This document shows positions 42,476 through 51,140 of a stretch of 64,000 nucleotides of DNA, one piece after another; within the stretch, counting starts at the first letter, position 1, and each line of letters begins with the position of its first letter. A program made the translations under genes and the position numbers. The notes beneath the pieces were generated by a model. The model searched no databases, had not been told where the DNA came from, and saw only the letters and a list, made by a program, of their open reading frames with translations. Where the stretch lies: the NCBI GenBank assembly GCA_026392455.1, contig JAPLCB010000008.1, positions 434,001-498,000 on the forward strand, in the 5' to 3' direction. The DNA is from Propionibacteriales bacterium (lineage in GTDB: Bacteria; Actinomycetota; Actinomycetes; Propionibacteriales; Nocardioidaceae).

Positions 42476-42492
42476 TGACAGTAGCGCTGTCA
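42476..42492. promoter_or_regulatory. operator TGACAG-N5-CTGTCA (acyl-CoA operon)
   Basis: TGACAGTAGCGCTGTCA, perfect 6-base arms (7 with the flanking C/G), 5 bases upstream of the operon's first start codon. Identical half-sites and spacing occur at 51056 (fadA) and 58731 (AMACR). Confidence 0.8.
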
Positions 42493-42514
42493 GGGTTGCC
42501 GCGCGACGGGTGGC

Positions 42515-44380
42515 CTAGCTGCAGGCGCTGGCGATCGTGCGTCCGTTGACGACCGGGACCGCGTTGCCGTTCACGTCGGTCGACTCCAGACCGGGAGTGA
42601 AGTTCAGGACGCCGTCGGCGGGCTGGTTCTCCCCGGAGCGCACCTTGGCCACCACGGTGAGCTCCTGACCCGGCTTCAGGGTGATCGGCACGTACGCGAC
42701 CTGGCGACCGAAGTGCCGGTCGGCGGTGATGACCACCGGTTCGCCGTCGACCTGCAGGTCGAGGACCTCACCTCCGGCCGGCGCGTAGATCCGCAGGTTC
42801 ACCCCGATCTGGCCCTGGGGCACGTAGATCCCCTGGCCCAGCACCGAGATGCCCAGGTTCGCGAAGCTCTTCGGCATCGTCGACCGCAGGACCACCGTCG
42901 TCCGCAGGTCCTGGGCACCCTTGCGCCGGCACTCGGTCGCGGTCGCGGTCGCCACGTACTGGAGGTAGTAGTCCATCTTGCTGGCCGTGGTGTCGTTGAG
43001 GTAGACGCCGATCTCGGGCGAGCGTCCGCGTTCGCGGTTGAGCTGGCCGCTGACCGCCGTCCCGGCCAGGCGGGCCTGCTCGTCGGGGTGCCGTGACCAG
43101 AGCAGGATCCGGTGCTGGTTGGTACCGTCGCCGAGCGCCCGGATCGCCTGCTGCTGGTCGCCCTGTCCCTGGGTGATCACTGCGTCGAAGATGTCCTTGG
43201 CGCTCGCCTCGAAGAACGCGTCCTGGAGCGCCAGCTTGCGCTGGATGCAGCTGTTGTCCTGGCCGCACGTGCCCGGGTCCTGCTGGACGTAGACCTGGTT
43301 CAGCAGGGCCTTGACGGCCGTCCTGGCGGTCAGCGGAACCGTGGCCACCAGGTTGCCGCCGTCATCCCTGACCTTGACGTCGACCGGGCCGGTGGCGCGC
43401 AGCAGGCCGGTCAGCACGATCGGGTCCACCGAGACCACCCCGTCGATGTCACCGAGCCCGAGCTTCTCCTTGACCAGGGCCACCGCGGCCTGGGCGGCCG
43501 TCGGGAAGTCCGGGGTGAAGTTGATGTCGCGGAAGTCCTCGGCCGGGGACTCGCCGTACATCCGGCGGGTCTCGTCGTCCAGCTTCAGGACCGGGGTCGC
43601 GGTCGGCTTGACGTCGGCGGCCGAGAACTGGTCGGTCATGGCGAGCTGCCCGTTGACCGCCTTGAGGATCGCGACCGAACCGGGCAGTCCGCCGGTCGAC
43701 CGCAGCTCGGCGGGGTTCTGGACCATCAGCAGGTAGGTGCGAGGTCCGTCCTGACCGAGCATCGTCGGGAGCAGGTCGAACGCCGTCGCCGTCGCCCGGG
43801 AGGCGGACCTGGCTCCGCCGAGCGGTTCCTGGATCTCGGCGACCATGTCGTTGAACGGGAAGACCAGGGAGTTCGGCCTGATCCGGTCGAGGCGTCGACC
43901 GGCCTCCTCGATCGAGGTGGCAGCCCGGCGCACGTCGGGAGTGAGCTTCTCGACCTCGGCCAGGTTGATCCGTCCGTTGACCGGCTTGAACGTCCCGGAC
44001 CGCAACGCCGCACTCAGCTTCAGCGCGATCGGAGCGTTGACCTCGGTCGCGGTGTCCAGCACCGCAGCGACGGTCTGGACCGCCTCGACGTTCCGGCCGA
44101 CCCAGGGGATCTTCCCGGCGGCGTCCCAGAGCAGGTTGGCAGTCCGCCCGTGGGCACGGTCGGCCTTGTCCTGCAGGTTCGCCAAGGTCCGGTTGGCGGC
44201 GTCGAAGTCTCCGGCGGCGACCTGGTCCTGCACCCGGGCTGCGTCCCGACCTGCGTCCTTGAGCGCCAGCCCCGCCGTGACGGCCTGCCACCCGAAGATC
44301 AGGAACAGGACGGCGCCGCTCAGGCCGAGTCCGATCAGCAGGCGGCGACGGGTGATGTTGAGCTTCTCGGTGATCCCCAC
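42515..44380 (-). CDS. DUF4012 domain membrane protein
   Basis: 621 residues from GTG 44380. One N-terminal membrane anchor (RRLLIGLGLSGAVLFLIFGW), a helical stretch (AARVQDQVAAGDFDAANRTL) and the DUF4012 domain: YLLMVQNPAELRSTGGLPGS, DINFTPDFPTAAQAAVALV, DGVVSVDPIVLTGLLRATGP. Two Cys (GTCGQDNSCIQRK) and a C-terminal beta domain (QIGVNLRIYAPAGGEVLDLQ) are extracellular. DUF4012 proteins occur in actinobacterial cell-surface polysaccharide and LytR-type contexts; the function is unknown. The upstream gene is an LAxTG surface protein ending 9 bases before, so they form a two-gene unit. Confidence 0.88.
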   Translation of the reverse strand: MGITEKLNITRRRLLIGLGLSGAVLFLIFGWQAVTAGLALKDAGRDAARVQDQVAAGDFDAANRTLANLQDKADRAHGRTANLLWDAAGKIPWVGRNVEAVQTVAAVLDTATEVNAPIALKLSAALRSGTFKPVNGRINLAEVEKLTPDVRRAATSIEEAGRRLDRIRPNSLVFPFNDMVAEIQEPLGGARSASRATATAFDLLPTMLGQDGPRTYLLMVQNPAELRSTGGLPGSVAILKAVNGQLAMTDQFSAADVKPTATPVLKLDDETRRMYGESPAEDFRDINFTPDFPTAAQAAVALVKEKLGLGDIDGVVSVDPIVLTGLLRATGPVDVKVRDDGGNLVATVPLTARTAVKALLNQVYVQQDPGTCGQDNSCIQRKLALQDAFFEASAKDIFDAVITQGQGDQQQAIRALGDGTNQHRILLWSRHPDEQARLAGTAVSGQLNRERGRSPEIGVYLNDTTASKMDYYLQYVATATATECRRKGAQDLRTTVVLRSTMPKSFANLGISVLGQGIYVPQGQIGVNLRIYAPAGGEVLDLQVDGEPVVITADRHFGRQVAYVPITLKPGQELTVVAKVRSGENQPADGVLNFTPGLESTDVNGNAVPVVNGRTIASACS

Positions 44381-44389
44381 AGGGGAAGG

Positions 44390-44935
44390 TTAGACGGTCT
44401 GTGCGGTGAGCTCGGCTTGTTCGGCACGCCGGCGAGCAGCGACCGCGACGACGGCCCCGGCGAGGAGCAGGCCGACACCGCCGACCAGCACCAGCCTGTC
44501 GGGGCCGCCGGTGCCGGCAAGTGATGCTGCGGCAGTCCCGGCCGTGGTCGCGGTCCCGGCGGGTCGCACGGTGAAGACGAGGTCGTCCGGGGTGACCGAG
44601 GACGAGTCCGCCGACGTGCCGGTGCCGCTGGGGTCCGCGTACCTGCAGACACCGGACAGGGCGAGCTCGGTGGCGCGGGTGACGGTCGGGGCGACGAAGG
44701 TGGTCTGGAACTGGGTTCCGCGGACCTCGCGGTGCGCCCCGTCCCAGCTGAGGTCCCACGCGCACTCGGCCGAGGACGACGCGACGACCGTGAACTGCTG
44801 ACCGCTCGCGAGGACCTGCTCGGGGGCGCTGAGGCTGGCCTGGACGTTCGGGTAGGCCTGCGCAGGGTTGGACCCGACGAGCACGGCGACGACCGCCGCG
44901 AAAACCCCCACAGCAGCAATTGCGTGTTTCTTCAT
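44390..44935 (-). CDS. surface protein with LAxTG sortase signal
   Basis: 181 residues. Signal peptide MKKHAIAAVGVFAAVVAVLV...AQA. A beta-rich domain follows with a Cys pair (SAECAWDLSWDG...SGVCRYADP). A short Thr/Ala linker leads to SLAGTGG, then a membrane segment (RLVLVGGVGLLLAGAVVAVA) and RRR. LAxTG is the recognition motif of class E sortases of high-GC Gram-positives, so the protein is probably attached to peptidoglycan. The GGAG ribosome site is well placed. No sortase gene lies in the window. Function of the exported domain is unknown. Confidence 0.82.
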   Translation of the reverse strand: MKKHAIAAVGVFAAVVAVLVGSNPAQAYPNVQASLSAPEQVLASGQQFTVVASSSAECAWDLSWDGAHREVRGTQFQTTFVAPTVTRATELALSGVCRYADPSGTGTSADSSSVTPDDLVFTVRPAGTATTAGTAAASLAGTGGPDRLVLVGGVGLLLAGAVVAVAARRRAEQAELTAQTV

Positions 44936-45078
44936 GCTCGGACTCCCAGAAAGAACGTCATGACGACGACTCAGAGATCCCCCCGGATTCTCTGGTGCTT
45001 CATCACGCTCAACGAGCCCGTGTGACCGAAGTTACGCGCGCGGCGTCAGCACCCGCGTACGGGCGCCCGGAACCTGGA

Positions 45079-46596
45079 TCAGGTCGCCACGACGGCGACG
45101 ACCCGGGCCCGGTTCTGCGGCACGGCCCAGAGCTGTGCCGTACGCCGCAACCGGTACGCCGACCAGCAGCCGAACGGGACCGCGAGCAGCACCGGCACCC
45201 GCCAGTCCGGCCCCAGCGCAGCCAGCCAGAAGCACAGTCCGACCACGGTGGTCCGCACCGAGAGCCGGGCGCTGTACCCGACCATCACGACCGGCGGAGC
45301 CGGCGTGGCCCGGGCGCTCCGCATGTCCACGGCGTACGGGCTGGTCACCGACCACTGCAACGACGCCGCCACCACCTGGGCGGTCACCACCAACGCGACC
45401 ATCACGACCGCGGCGAGCTCCGTCGCGGTCGGCCTCCCGGCCCTGACGGAGGCGAGCAGGACGGTGACGGCGACCGAGGCCAGCAGCACCTCGAACAGCA
45501 CGATCGCCTTCGCCGCGAACCCGAGCCGTGGGTCGGTCGGCAGCGAGTCCCGCCAGAGCGCTCCGCGCCCGTCCAGGCACCAGGCGTTGACCCCGAACAG
45601 CAGGGCTCCGCCGGAGGCGACCAGGCCCGGGAGGACGGTGATCATCCCCCACTCCAACGAACCGGTGAGGGCAACAGCCCCGGGCATCAGTCCCAGGACG
45701 AGCAAGCCGCGACGCAGCGGGACGGCCCGCCAGATGGAGGCCCGGTCGATGCGCAGGAGCGCGGCCAGGTCAGACCCAGGGGAAGGCCGGGATCGCTGGT
45801 AGCCGGACTCGAGGCGGACCTCCTCCCGCAGCGGCCGGAGCAGCGCCCAGCGAGCAGGCACCAGACCGACCAGCACCACGACGGCCAGCAGCGCCGCGAG
45901 GACGCCGACGGCCAGCAGCCAGCGCGACCAGACCGCGGCGGAGCCGTACACCGCACCGAGGTACACCTGCACGGTCGGGCTGTTGTCGAGCAGCGCGGTC
46001 AGCTGGTCGGTGGCCACCAGCGCGGCGATCGTCGCCGAGAGGACCAGCACCATGCCCCGGGCGACCAGGGTCCCGTTCGGCCCGCGGCGGATCGCCTCGA
46101 AGGCCCACCCCACGACCTGGCCGAGCGCGGTCGCGACGGCGACCCAGAGCAGGAGCGGGACCACCACCAGCACCAGGTTCCGCGGACCCAGCACGTAGGT
46201 GGTCGTCCCCAGCAAGGCCCAGGTCTGCAGCAACCAGGCGATGTTCAGCGGGGCGAGCAGCAGTGCGCCGGCGTGCTCGGTCACCGCGGAGACCGGGAAG
46301 GCGACCAGCTGCTCGCGCGGAACCACTTCCCGACCACCGCCGGACCCGATCGCCGCCAGCGCGGCCAGGACGGCGAACCCGAGGTAGAGCGACGGCAGCA
46401 CCGCCACCAGGTCCCGGGCGTGCTCCGCCTGGAGCGGTTCACGCAGGTAGGCGGGCACCACCGCCGCCGCGACGGTCAGCACCAGGACCGTTGCTGCGGC
46501 GATCCGCAGCCGACGCCGGGAGCGGGCGTTGAGTCCGGAGCTGCGGAAGGCCAGCAGAGCGCGCAGGTCCACGACGCCGGCCGCCAGCTGGCGCAC
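45079..46596 (-). CDS. ABC transporter permease, ABC-2-like
   Basis: 505-residue polytopic membrane protein with roughly 10-12 helices (IAAATVLVLTVAAAVVPAYL, YLGFAVLAALAAIGS, NLVLVVVPLLLWVAVATALG, WLLAVGVLAALLAVVVLVG, and more). It starts at GTG 46596, 4 bases after the ATPase stop, which argues against any start inside the ATPase. Pairs with the ATP-binding protein as an exporter of unknown substrate. No other domain. Confidence 0.85.
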   Translation of the reverse strand: MRQLAAGVVDLRALLAFRSSGLNARSRRRLRIAAATVLVLTVAAAVVPAYLREPLQAEHARDLVAVLPSLYLGFAVLAALAAIGSGGGREVVPREQLVAFPVSAVTEHAGALLLAPLNIAWLLQTWALLGTTTYVLGPRNLVLVVVPLLLWVAVATALGQVVGWAFEAIRRGPNGTLVARGMVLVLSATIAALVATDQLTALLDNSPTVQVYLGAVYGSAAVWSRWLLAVGVLAALLAVVVLVGLVPARWALLRPLREEVRLESGYQRSRPSPGSDLAALLRIDRASIWRAVPLRRGLLVLGLMPGAVALTGSLEWGMITVLPGLVASGGALLFGVNAWCLDGRGALWRDSLPTDPRLGFAAKAIVLFEVLLASVAVTVLLASVRAGRPTATELAAVVMVALVVTAQVVAASLQWSVTSPYAVDMRSARATPAPPVVMVGYSARLSVRTTVVGLCFWLAALGPDWRVPVLLAVPFGCWSAYRLRRTAQLWAVPQNRARVVAVVAT

Positions 46597-46600
46597 GGCG

Positions 46601-47320
46601 TCAGTCCAGGAGCGCACGGTAGGTATCCGCTCCGGCGTCACCGACCAGCGCCACCGCTGGCATCCCGGCGACCGCCGCTCCGCCGCGCAGCACCAGGGCG
46701 TCCTGGCAGACCTCGACCGCAAGGTCCCGCAGGTGGGTCGACACCAGGACCGCGGCGCCGCGCGTGCGCGCATCGGCGATGACCTGCTGGGTGGCGTCGA
46801 CGCCGAGCGGATCGACCCCGTCGAACGGTTCGTCGAGGAGCAGGACGTCAGGGCGGTGGAAGGCGGCGAGCACGACCGAGAGCCGACGTCCCATCCCGTG
46901 GCTGAACCCCCCGGTGACCCGGTGCGCAACCCCACCGAGCTCGAACTGGTCCAGCGCGTCGCGGGCCCGCTCCTTCCAGTCGTCGAGCCGGCGCAGTCGC
47001 GCCGCCAGCTGGAGGTGCTCCCAGGGCGTCGCCCGCGGCACCAGGCCGCCGACGTCGGGGCAGTACCCGGTGACCCGCTTGGCCCCGACCGGGTCGTGGC
47101 GGACGTCGATCCCGTTGACCAGCACGCTGCCCTCGGTCGGCGGGATCACCCCGGCGAGCACGCGCATGGTGGTGGACTTCCCGGCGCCGTTGCGGCCGAG
47201 CAACGCCGTGGCCCGGCCGGCGAGGACCGAGAGGTCGATCCCGCGGACCGCTTCCACCGTCCCGAAGCGCACGCGCAGCCCTCGGACCGCGATCCGTTCG
47301 CCTTCCCCGTCGTTACCCAC
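46601..47320 (-). CDS. ABC transporter ATP-binding protein
   Basis: 239 residues. Walker A LLGRNGAGKSTTMRVLAG, Q-loop YCPDVGGLVPRATPWEHLQL, signature FSHGMGRRLSVVLA (the SxGMxxRL variant usual in ABC-2-type exporters), Walker B VLLLDEPFDGVDPLG, switch His in VLVSTHLRDLAVEV. Drives the permease encoded immediately downstream. Start ATG or GTG at 47320 (MGNDGEGERIAVRGLRVRFG). Substrate unknown. Confidence 0.92.
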   Translation of the reverse strand: MGNDGEGERIAVRGLRVRFGTVEAVRGIDLSVLAGRATALLGRNGAGKSTTMRVLAGVIPPTEGSVLVNGIDVRHDPVGAKRVTGYCPDVGGLVPRATPWEHLQLAARLRRLDDWKERARDALDQFELGGVAHRVTGGFSHGMGRRLSVVLAAFHRPDVLLLDEPFDGVDPLGVDATQQVIADARTRGAAVLVSTHLRDLAVEVCQDALVLRGGAAVAGMPAVALVGDAGADTYRALLD

Positions 47321-47371
47321 TGGTTGATTGTCGGTGAGCGGTGTCCGTTTTGCATACTTTTGGGAAAACGA

Positions 47372-47406
47372 AGCACCGCGCCCGGCCAGGAGCCGGACGC
47401 GGTGCT
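47372..47406 (-). terminator. intrinsic terminator after fadB
   Basis: AGCACCGCG-C-CCGGC (47372-47386) pairs with GCCGG-A-CGCGGTGCT (47392-47406), one mismatch, 5-base loop. On the minus strand it is followed by TTCGTTTTCCC, a real T-rich tail, rare in this genome. It lies 17 bases past the fadB stop. Confidence 0.85.
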
Positions 47407-47422
47407 GAGGGTCGTACGTGGA

Positions 47423-49612
47423 TCAGGCAGCCGGGAAGGTGCCACCGCTCTCGGCGACGGCGACCAGGCTGGCCGGGGGCTCGAAGCGCTCGCCGTACTT
47501 GGCCGCGAGCTCACGGGCCCGGGCGACGAAGCCGGCCGGGCCGCGGCCCGCCTTGCCCTCGAAGCCGTTGATGTACTGGATCGCCCCGCCCTTGACGGCC
47601 GGGAAGCCGATGCCGAAGATCGAGCCGATGTTGGCCTCGGCGGCGGAGTGCAGGACTCCCTCGTCGAAGCACTTCACGGTCTCGATCGCCTCGACGACGA
47701 GCTGACGGTCCTGGATGTCCTCGACCGGGATCTGCTCCGCGGCGACCGGGAACACCTCGGCGAGGCCCTCCCACAGCCCGGTGCGGTTGCCGGCCTCGTC
47801 GTAGGAGTAGAAGCCCTTGCCGACCAGCTTGCTGGAGCGGCCGAGCTCGATCATCTTGTCGATGACCGCCTCGGACGGGTGGGTGACCCAGGTGCCGCCG
47901 TCGCGCTCGGTCGCCTCGATCGACGCCTTGCGGATCTTGTACATCAGCTCCATGTTCAGCTCGTCGCTGATCTGGAGCGGACCGACCGGGTAGCCGGCCA
48001 TGGTGGTGGCGCGGTCGATGCTCTGCGGGTGGACGCCCTCGGCGAGCATCGAGATGCCCTCGTTGATCTGGGTCCCGATCACCCGCGAGGTGTAGAAGCC
48101 ACGGCTGTCGCTGACCACGATCGGGGTCTTCTTGATGAGCTGCACGATGTCGATCGCCTTGGCGGTCGTCTCGTCGGTCGTCTCGGCACCGCGGATGATC
48201 TCCACCAGCGGCATCTTGTCGACCGGCGAGAAGAAGTGCAGACCGATGAAATCGGCCGGCCGGTCGACACCGGCAGCCAGCTCGGTGATCGGCAGCGTCG
48301 AGGTGTTGGAGCACAGCAGCGCGTCGGCGTTGATGTGCTCGGCGATCTCGGCGAAGACCTTGGCCTTCAGGGCCGGGTCCTCGAAGACGGCCTCGATGAC
48401 CAGGTCGCAGCCCTTGGCGTCGGCCGGGTTGTCGGTCGCGTGGATCCGGCCGAGCAGCGCGTCGGACTTCTCCTGCGTCAGCTTGCCGCGGGAGACGGCC
48501 TTCTCGTTCAGCTTCTGCGTGTACGACTTGCCCTTCTCGGCAGCCTCGATCGAGATGTCCTTGAGGACCACGTCGAGCCCGGCGCGTGCACAGACGTACG
48601 CGATGCCCGCGCCCATCATGCCGGCGCCGAGGACGAGCACCTTGGTGGGCTGGAACTTGTCCACGCCCTGGGGACGCAGCGAGCCCGAGTTGATCGCCTG
48701 CAGGTCGAAGAAGAACGCCTGGATCATGTTCTTCGCGGTCTGGCCGGTGGCCAGGGACGCGAAGTAGCGCGACTCGATCTTCTCGGCGTTGGCGAAGTCG
48801 ACCTGGGCGCCCTCGACCGCAGCGGCCATGATCGCCTCAGGGGCCGGCATGTGCACGCCCTTGAGCTGCTTGCGCAGGATCGCCGGGAAGGCCGGAAGCA
48901 TGCCCGCCAGGCCGGGGCTGGCCGGGGTACCGCCGGGCATCTTGTAGCCCTTCTGGTCCCACGGCTGCGCCTTGGCATCGTCGTTGTCCTTGTTGTCCAG
49001 CACCCACTTCTTCGCCGCGGCGAGCAGCTCGTCGGCCGGGACGATCTCGTGGATCAGGCCCTTCTCCTTGGCGGCAGCCGGCTGGTAGCGGGTGCCCTGG
49101 AGCAGCACGTCCATCAGCGCGGACTGGATGCCGAGGAGGCGGACCGTACGGGTGACGCCGCCGCCGCCCGGCAGCAGGCCGAGGGTGGACTCCGGGAGAC
49201 CGATCTCCAGGCGGGCGTCGGCCGCGATCCGGTGCCGGAAGGCGAGCGCGATCTCCAGGCCGCCGCCGAGCGCGGCGCCGTTGATCGCGGCCACGGTCGG
49301 GACACCGAGGAGCTCGACGCGACGCAGCTGGGCCTTGATGGCCTGGCTCTGGTCGAAGATCTCCTGGGCCTGCTCCGGCTGCACCTGCTGGAGCGTGGTC
49401 AGGTTGCCACCGGCGAAGAACGTCTTCTTCGCGCTGGTGATGACGACACCCGTGATCGAGTCCTTCTCGGACTCCAGGCGGGCGACCGCTTCCTCCATCG
49501 AACGGCCGTACAGCTCGTTCATGGTGTTGGCGCTGGCGGTCGGGTCGTCGAGCGTGAGGACGACGATCCCGTCGGCATCCTTCTCGTACTTCACTGCGGA
49601 TTCTTCAGACAT
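47423..49612 (-). CDS. fadB: bifunctional enoyl-CoA hydratase/3-hydroxyacyl-CoA dehydrogenase (FadB-type)
   Basis: 729-residue fatty-acid beta-oxidation multienzyme. The N-terminal crotonase domain (about 1-270) has the two catalytic glutamates in GGGLEIALAFRHR and IGLPESTLGLLPGGGGV. The middle Rossmann 3-hydroxyacyl-CoA dehydrogenase domain starts with VLVLGAGMMGAGIAYVCARA and holds SNTSTLPITELAAGVDRPAD and IGLHFFSPVDKMPLVEII (catalytic His near HFFSP). The C-terminal 3HCDH domain ends AAVESGG. Partner thiolase fadA lies upstream, separated by a 135-base gap with a repeat; together they form the trifunctional complex. Followed by a U-tailed terminator. Confidence 0.95.
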   Translation of the reverse strand: MSEESAVKYEKDADGIVVLTLDDPTASANTMNELYGRSMEEAVARLESEKDSITGVVITSAKKTFFAGGNLTTLQQVQPEQAQEIFDQSQAIKAQLRRVELLGVPTVAAINGAALGGGLEIALAFRHRIAADARLEIGLPESTLGLLPGGGGVTRTVRLLGIQSALMDVLLQGTRYQPAAAKEKGLIHEIVPADELLAAAKKWVLDNKDNDDAKAQPWDQKGYKMPGGTPASPGLAGMLPAFPAILRKQLKGVHMPAPEAIMAAAVEGAQVDFANAEKIESRYFASLATGQTAKNMIQAFFFDLQAINSGSLRPQGVDKFQPTKVLVLGAGMMGAGIAYVCARAGLDVVLKDISIEAAEKGKSYTQKLNEKAVSRGKLTQEKSDALLGRIHATDNPADAKGCDLVIEAVFEDPALKAKVFAEIAEHINADALLCSNTSTLPITELAAGVDRPADFIGLHFFSPVDKMPLVEIIRGAETTDETTAKAIDIVQLIKKTPIVVSDSRGFYTSRVIGTQINEGISMLAEGVHPQSIDRATTMAGYPVGPLQISDELNMELMYKIRKASIEATERDGGTWVTHPSEAVIDKMIELGRSSKLVGKGFYSYDEAGNRTGLWEGLAEVFPVAAEQIPVEDIQDRQLVVEAIETVKCFDEGVLHSAAEANIGSIFGIGFPAVKGGAIQYINGFEGKAGRGPAGFVARARELAAKYGERFEPPASLVAVAESGGTFPAA

Positions 49613-49662
49613 ACCTGTTCCTTCTCAAGATGTTGTGGAGACCTCGGTCGGCCGTCTCACCC

Positions 49663-49730
49663 GGTTTCGACACGCTCCTCGCGAGCTCGTTCCTCGCTCG
49701 CGGACGCTGCTCAACCACCGATGAACCGGG
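49663..49730. repeat. second dispersed repeat family, GTTTCGACACGCTCCTCGC type
   Basis: GGTTTCGACACGCTCCTCGC then GAGCTCGTTCCTCGCTCGCG then GACGCTGCTCAACCACC. Self-complementary GCGAG/CTCGC parts fold into a hairpin. It shares the GTTTCGA start and CTCAACCA end with the first repeat family but has a different core. Located between fadA and fadB. Confidence 0.7.
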
Positions 49731-49747
49731 CTGACCTCGTTCCTCGT

Positions 49748-50962
49748 TCAGACCAGTTCGACGATGGTGGCGATGCCCATGCCGCCGCCGACGCAGAGCG
49801 TGGCCAGGCCGCGCTTCTGGCCGCGACGCTCGAGCTCGTCGATCAACGTGCCGAGGATCATCGCGCCGGTAGCACCCAGCGGGTGACCCATCGCGATCGC
49901 GCCGCCGTTGACGTTGGTGATCTCGTCGGAGATGCCCATGTCGCGCATGAACCGCATCGCGACTGCGGCGAACGCCTCGTTGATCTCGAAGAGGTCGATG
50001 TCCTTGGTCTCCAGGCCGGCCTTGGCCAGCGCCTTGCGGGCGGCCGGGGCCGGACCGGTGAGCATGATCGTCGGGTCGGCGCCGGAGACGGCCGCGGAGA
50101 TGATCCGGGCGCGCGGGGTCAGACCGAGGTCCTTGCCGACCTGCTCGGTACCCAGCGCGACCAGGGCCGCGCCGTCCACGATGCCCGAGCTGTTGCCGGC
50201 GTGGTGGACGTGGTTGATCTTCTCGACCCAGTGGTACTTCTGCAGGGCGACGTCGTCGAAGCCCATGTCGCCGTGCATCTGGAAGGACGGCTTCAGGCCG
50301 GACAGCGACTCGACGCTGGTGCCGGGCTTGATGAACTCGTCACGCGCCAGGATGGTCAGGCCGTTGCGGTCCTTGACCGGGATGACGGAGTTGTCGAAGA
50401 GGCCGTTGGCCTGCGCCTTGGCGGCGCGCTCCTGGGACTGCGAGGCGTACGCGTCGACGTCCTCACGGCTCCAGCCCTCGAGGGTGGCGATCAGGTCGGC
50501 GCCGATGCCCTGCGGGACGAAGCTCGCGGCGAACGCGGTCGCCGGGTCGGACGCCCAGGCGCCACCGTCGGAGCCCATCGCGACGCGGGACATCGACTCG
50601 ACACCACCGGCGAGGATCAGGTCCTCGAACCCGCTGCGGACCCGGCCGGCGGCCTGGTTGACGGCCTCGAGGCCGGAGGCGCAGAACCGGTTCAGCTGGA
50701 CGCCGGCAACGGTGTCGGGCAGGCCTGCGGCGAGCGCAGCGGTCTTGGCGATGTCGCCACCCTGGTCACCGATCGGCGAGACGACGCCGAGGACGAGGTC
50801 GTCGATCCGGTTCGGGTCCAGGTTCGGGTTGCGCTCCTGGATCGCGTCCAGCAGACCGACGACGAGGTCGACCGGCTTGGTCGCGTGCAGCGAGCCGTCC
50901 TTCTTGCCCTTTCCGCGCGGCGTGCGGATGGCGTCGTACACAAAAGCTTCGGGTTGTGCCAT
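49748..50962 (-). CDS. fadA: acetyl-CoA acyltransferase (thiolase, FadA)
   Basis: 404 residues from ATG 50962; a longer frame upstream begins with unrelated sequence. Catalytic Cys in [18 protein letters not shown], active-site His in [18 protein letters not shown], second Cys in [12 protein letters not shown], and the family opening [18 protein letters not shown]. It cleaves 3-ketoacyl-CoA to acetyl-CoA and a shortened acyl-CoA. First gene of fadA-fadB. Operator TGACAG-N5-CTGTCA lies 94 bases upstream, inside a likely promoter. Confidence 0.95.
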   Translation of the reverse strand: MAQPEAFVYDAIRTPRGKGKKDGSLHATKPVDLVVGLLDAIQERNPNLDPNRIDDLVLGVVSPIGDQGGDIAKTAALAAGLPDTVAGVQLNRFCASGLEAVNQAAGRVRSGFEDLILAGGVESMSRVAMGSDGGAWASDPATAFAASFVPQGIGADLIATLEGWSREDVDAYASQSQERAAKAQANGLFDNSVIPVKDRNGLTILARDEFIKPGTSVESLSGLKPSFQMHGDMGFDDVALQKYHWVEKINHVHHAGNSSGIVDGAALVALGTEQVGKDLGLTPRARIISAAVSGADPTIMLTGPAPAARKALAKAGLETKDIDLFEINEAFAAVAMRFMRDMGISDEITNVNGGAIAMGHPLGATGAMILGTLIDELERRGQKRGLATLCVGGGMGIATIVELV

Positions 50963-51055
50963 GACCGTCCCAACTAGTCGTTGAATAGGTAGAGCGTTGA
51001 TGCTCCGGAACTGCTCGGAGGCGCGCCGGATCGACGCCGACCTCCCACCCCATTG

Positions 51056-51072
51056 TGACAGTAAGACTGTCA
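51056..51072. promoter_or_regulatory. operator TGACAG-N5-CTGTCA (fadA promoter)
   Basis: TGACAGTAAGACTGTCA, 7-base perfect arms (TGACAGT/ACTGTCA) with a 3-base centre. On the minus strand TTGACG precedes it and CAATGG follows at 18 bases spacing, so the operator fills the spacer of a sigma-70-like promoter. Same site as at 42476 and 58731. Confidence 0.8.
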
Positions 51073-51140
51073 ACGTCAATGGGCGGCTTGTTGTGGGTTA
51101 ACTCACCCGCCGGAATTGGAACGACCCGGACACTGGAGGA

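Noticed and set aside
45079-46935. 618-residue version of the ABC permease
   Set aside because: The extra N-terminus overlaps the ATPase gene out of frame. GTG 46596 just after the ATPase stop is the natural start.
46601-47320. Degenerate ABC signature motif as an anomaly
   Set aside because: FSHGMGRRL is the common S-x-GM-x-x-RL form of ABC-2 exporters, so not unusual.
46529-50977. 1482-codon open frame on the plus strand
   Set aside because: It is antisense to the ABC genes, fadB and fadA, which have clear conserved motifs. Long antisense frames are expected in high-GC DNA; the peptide is Arg/Asp/Leu-rich without domains.
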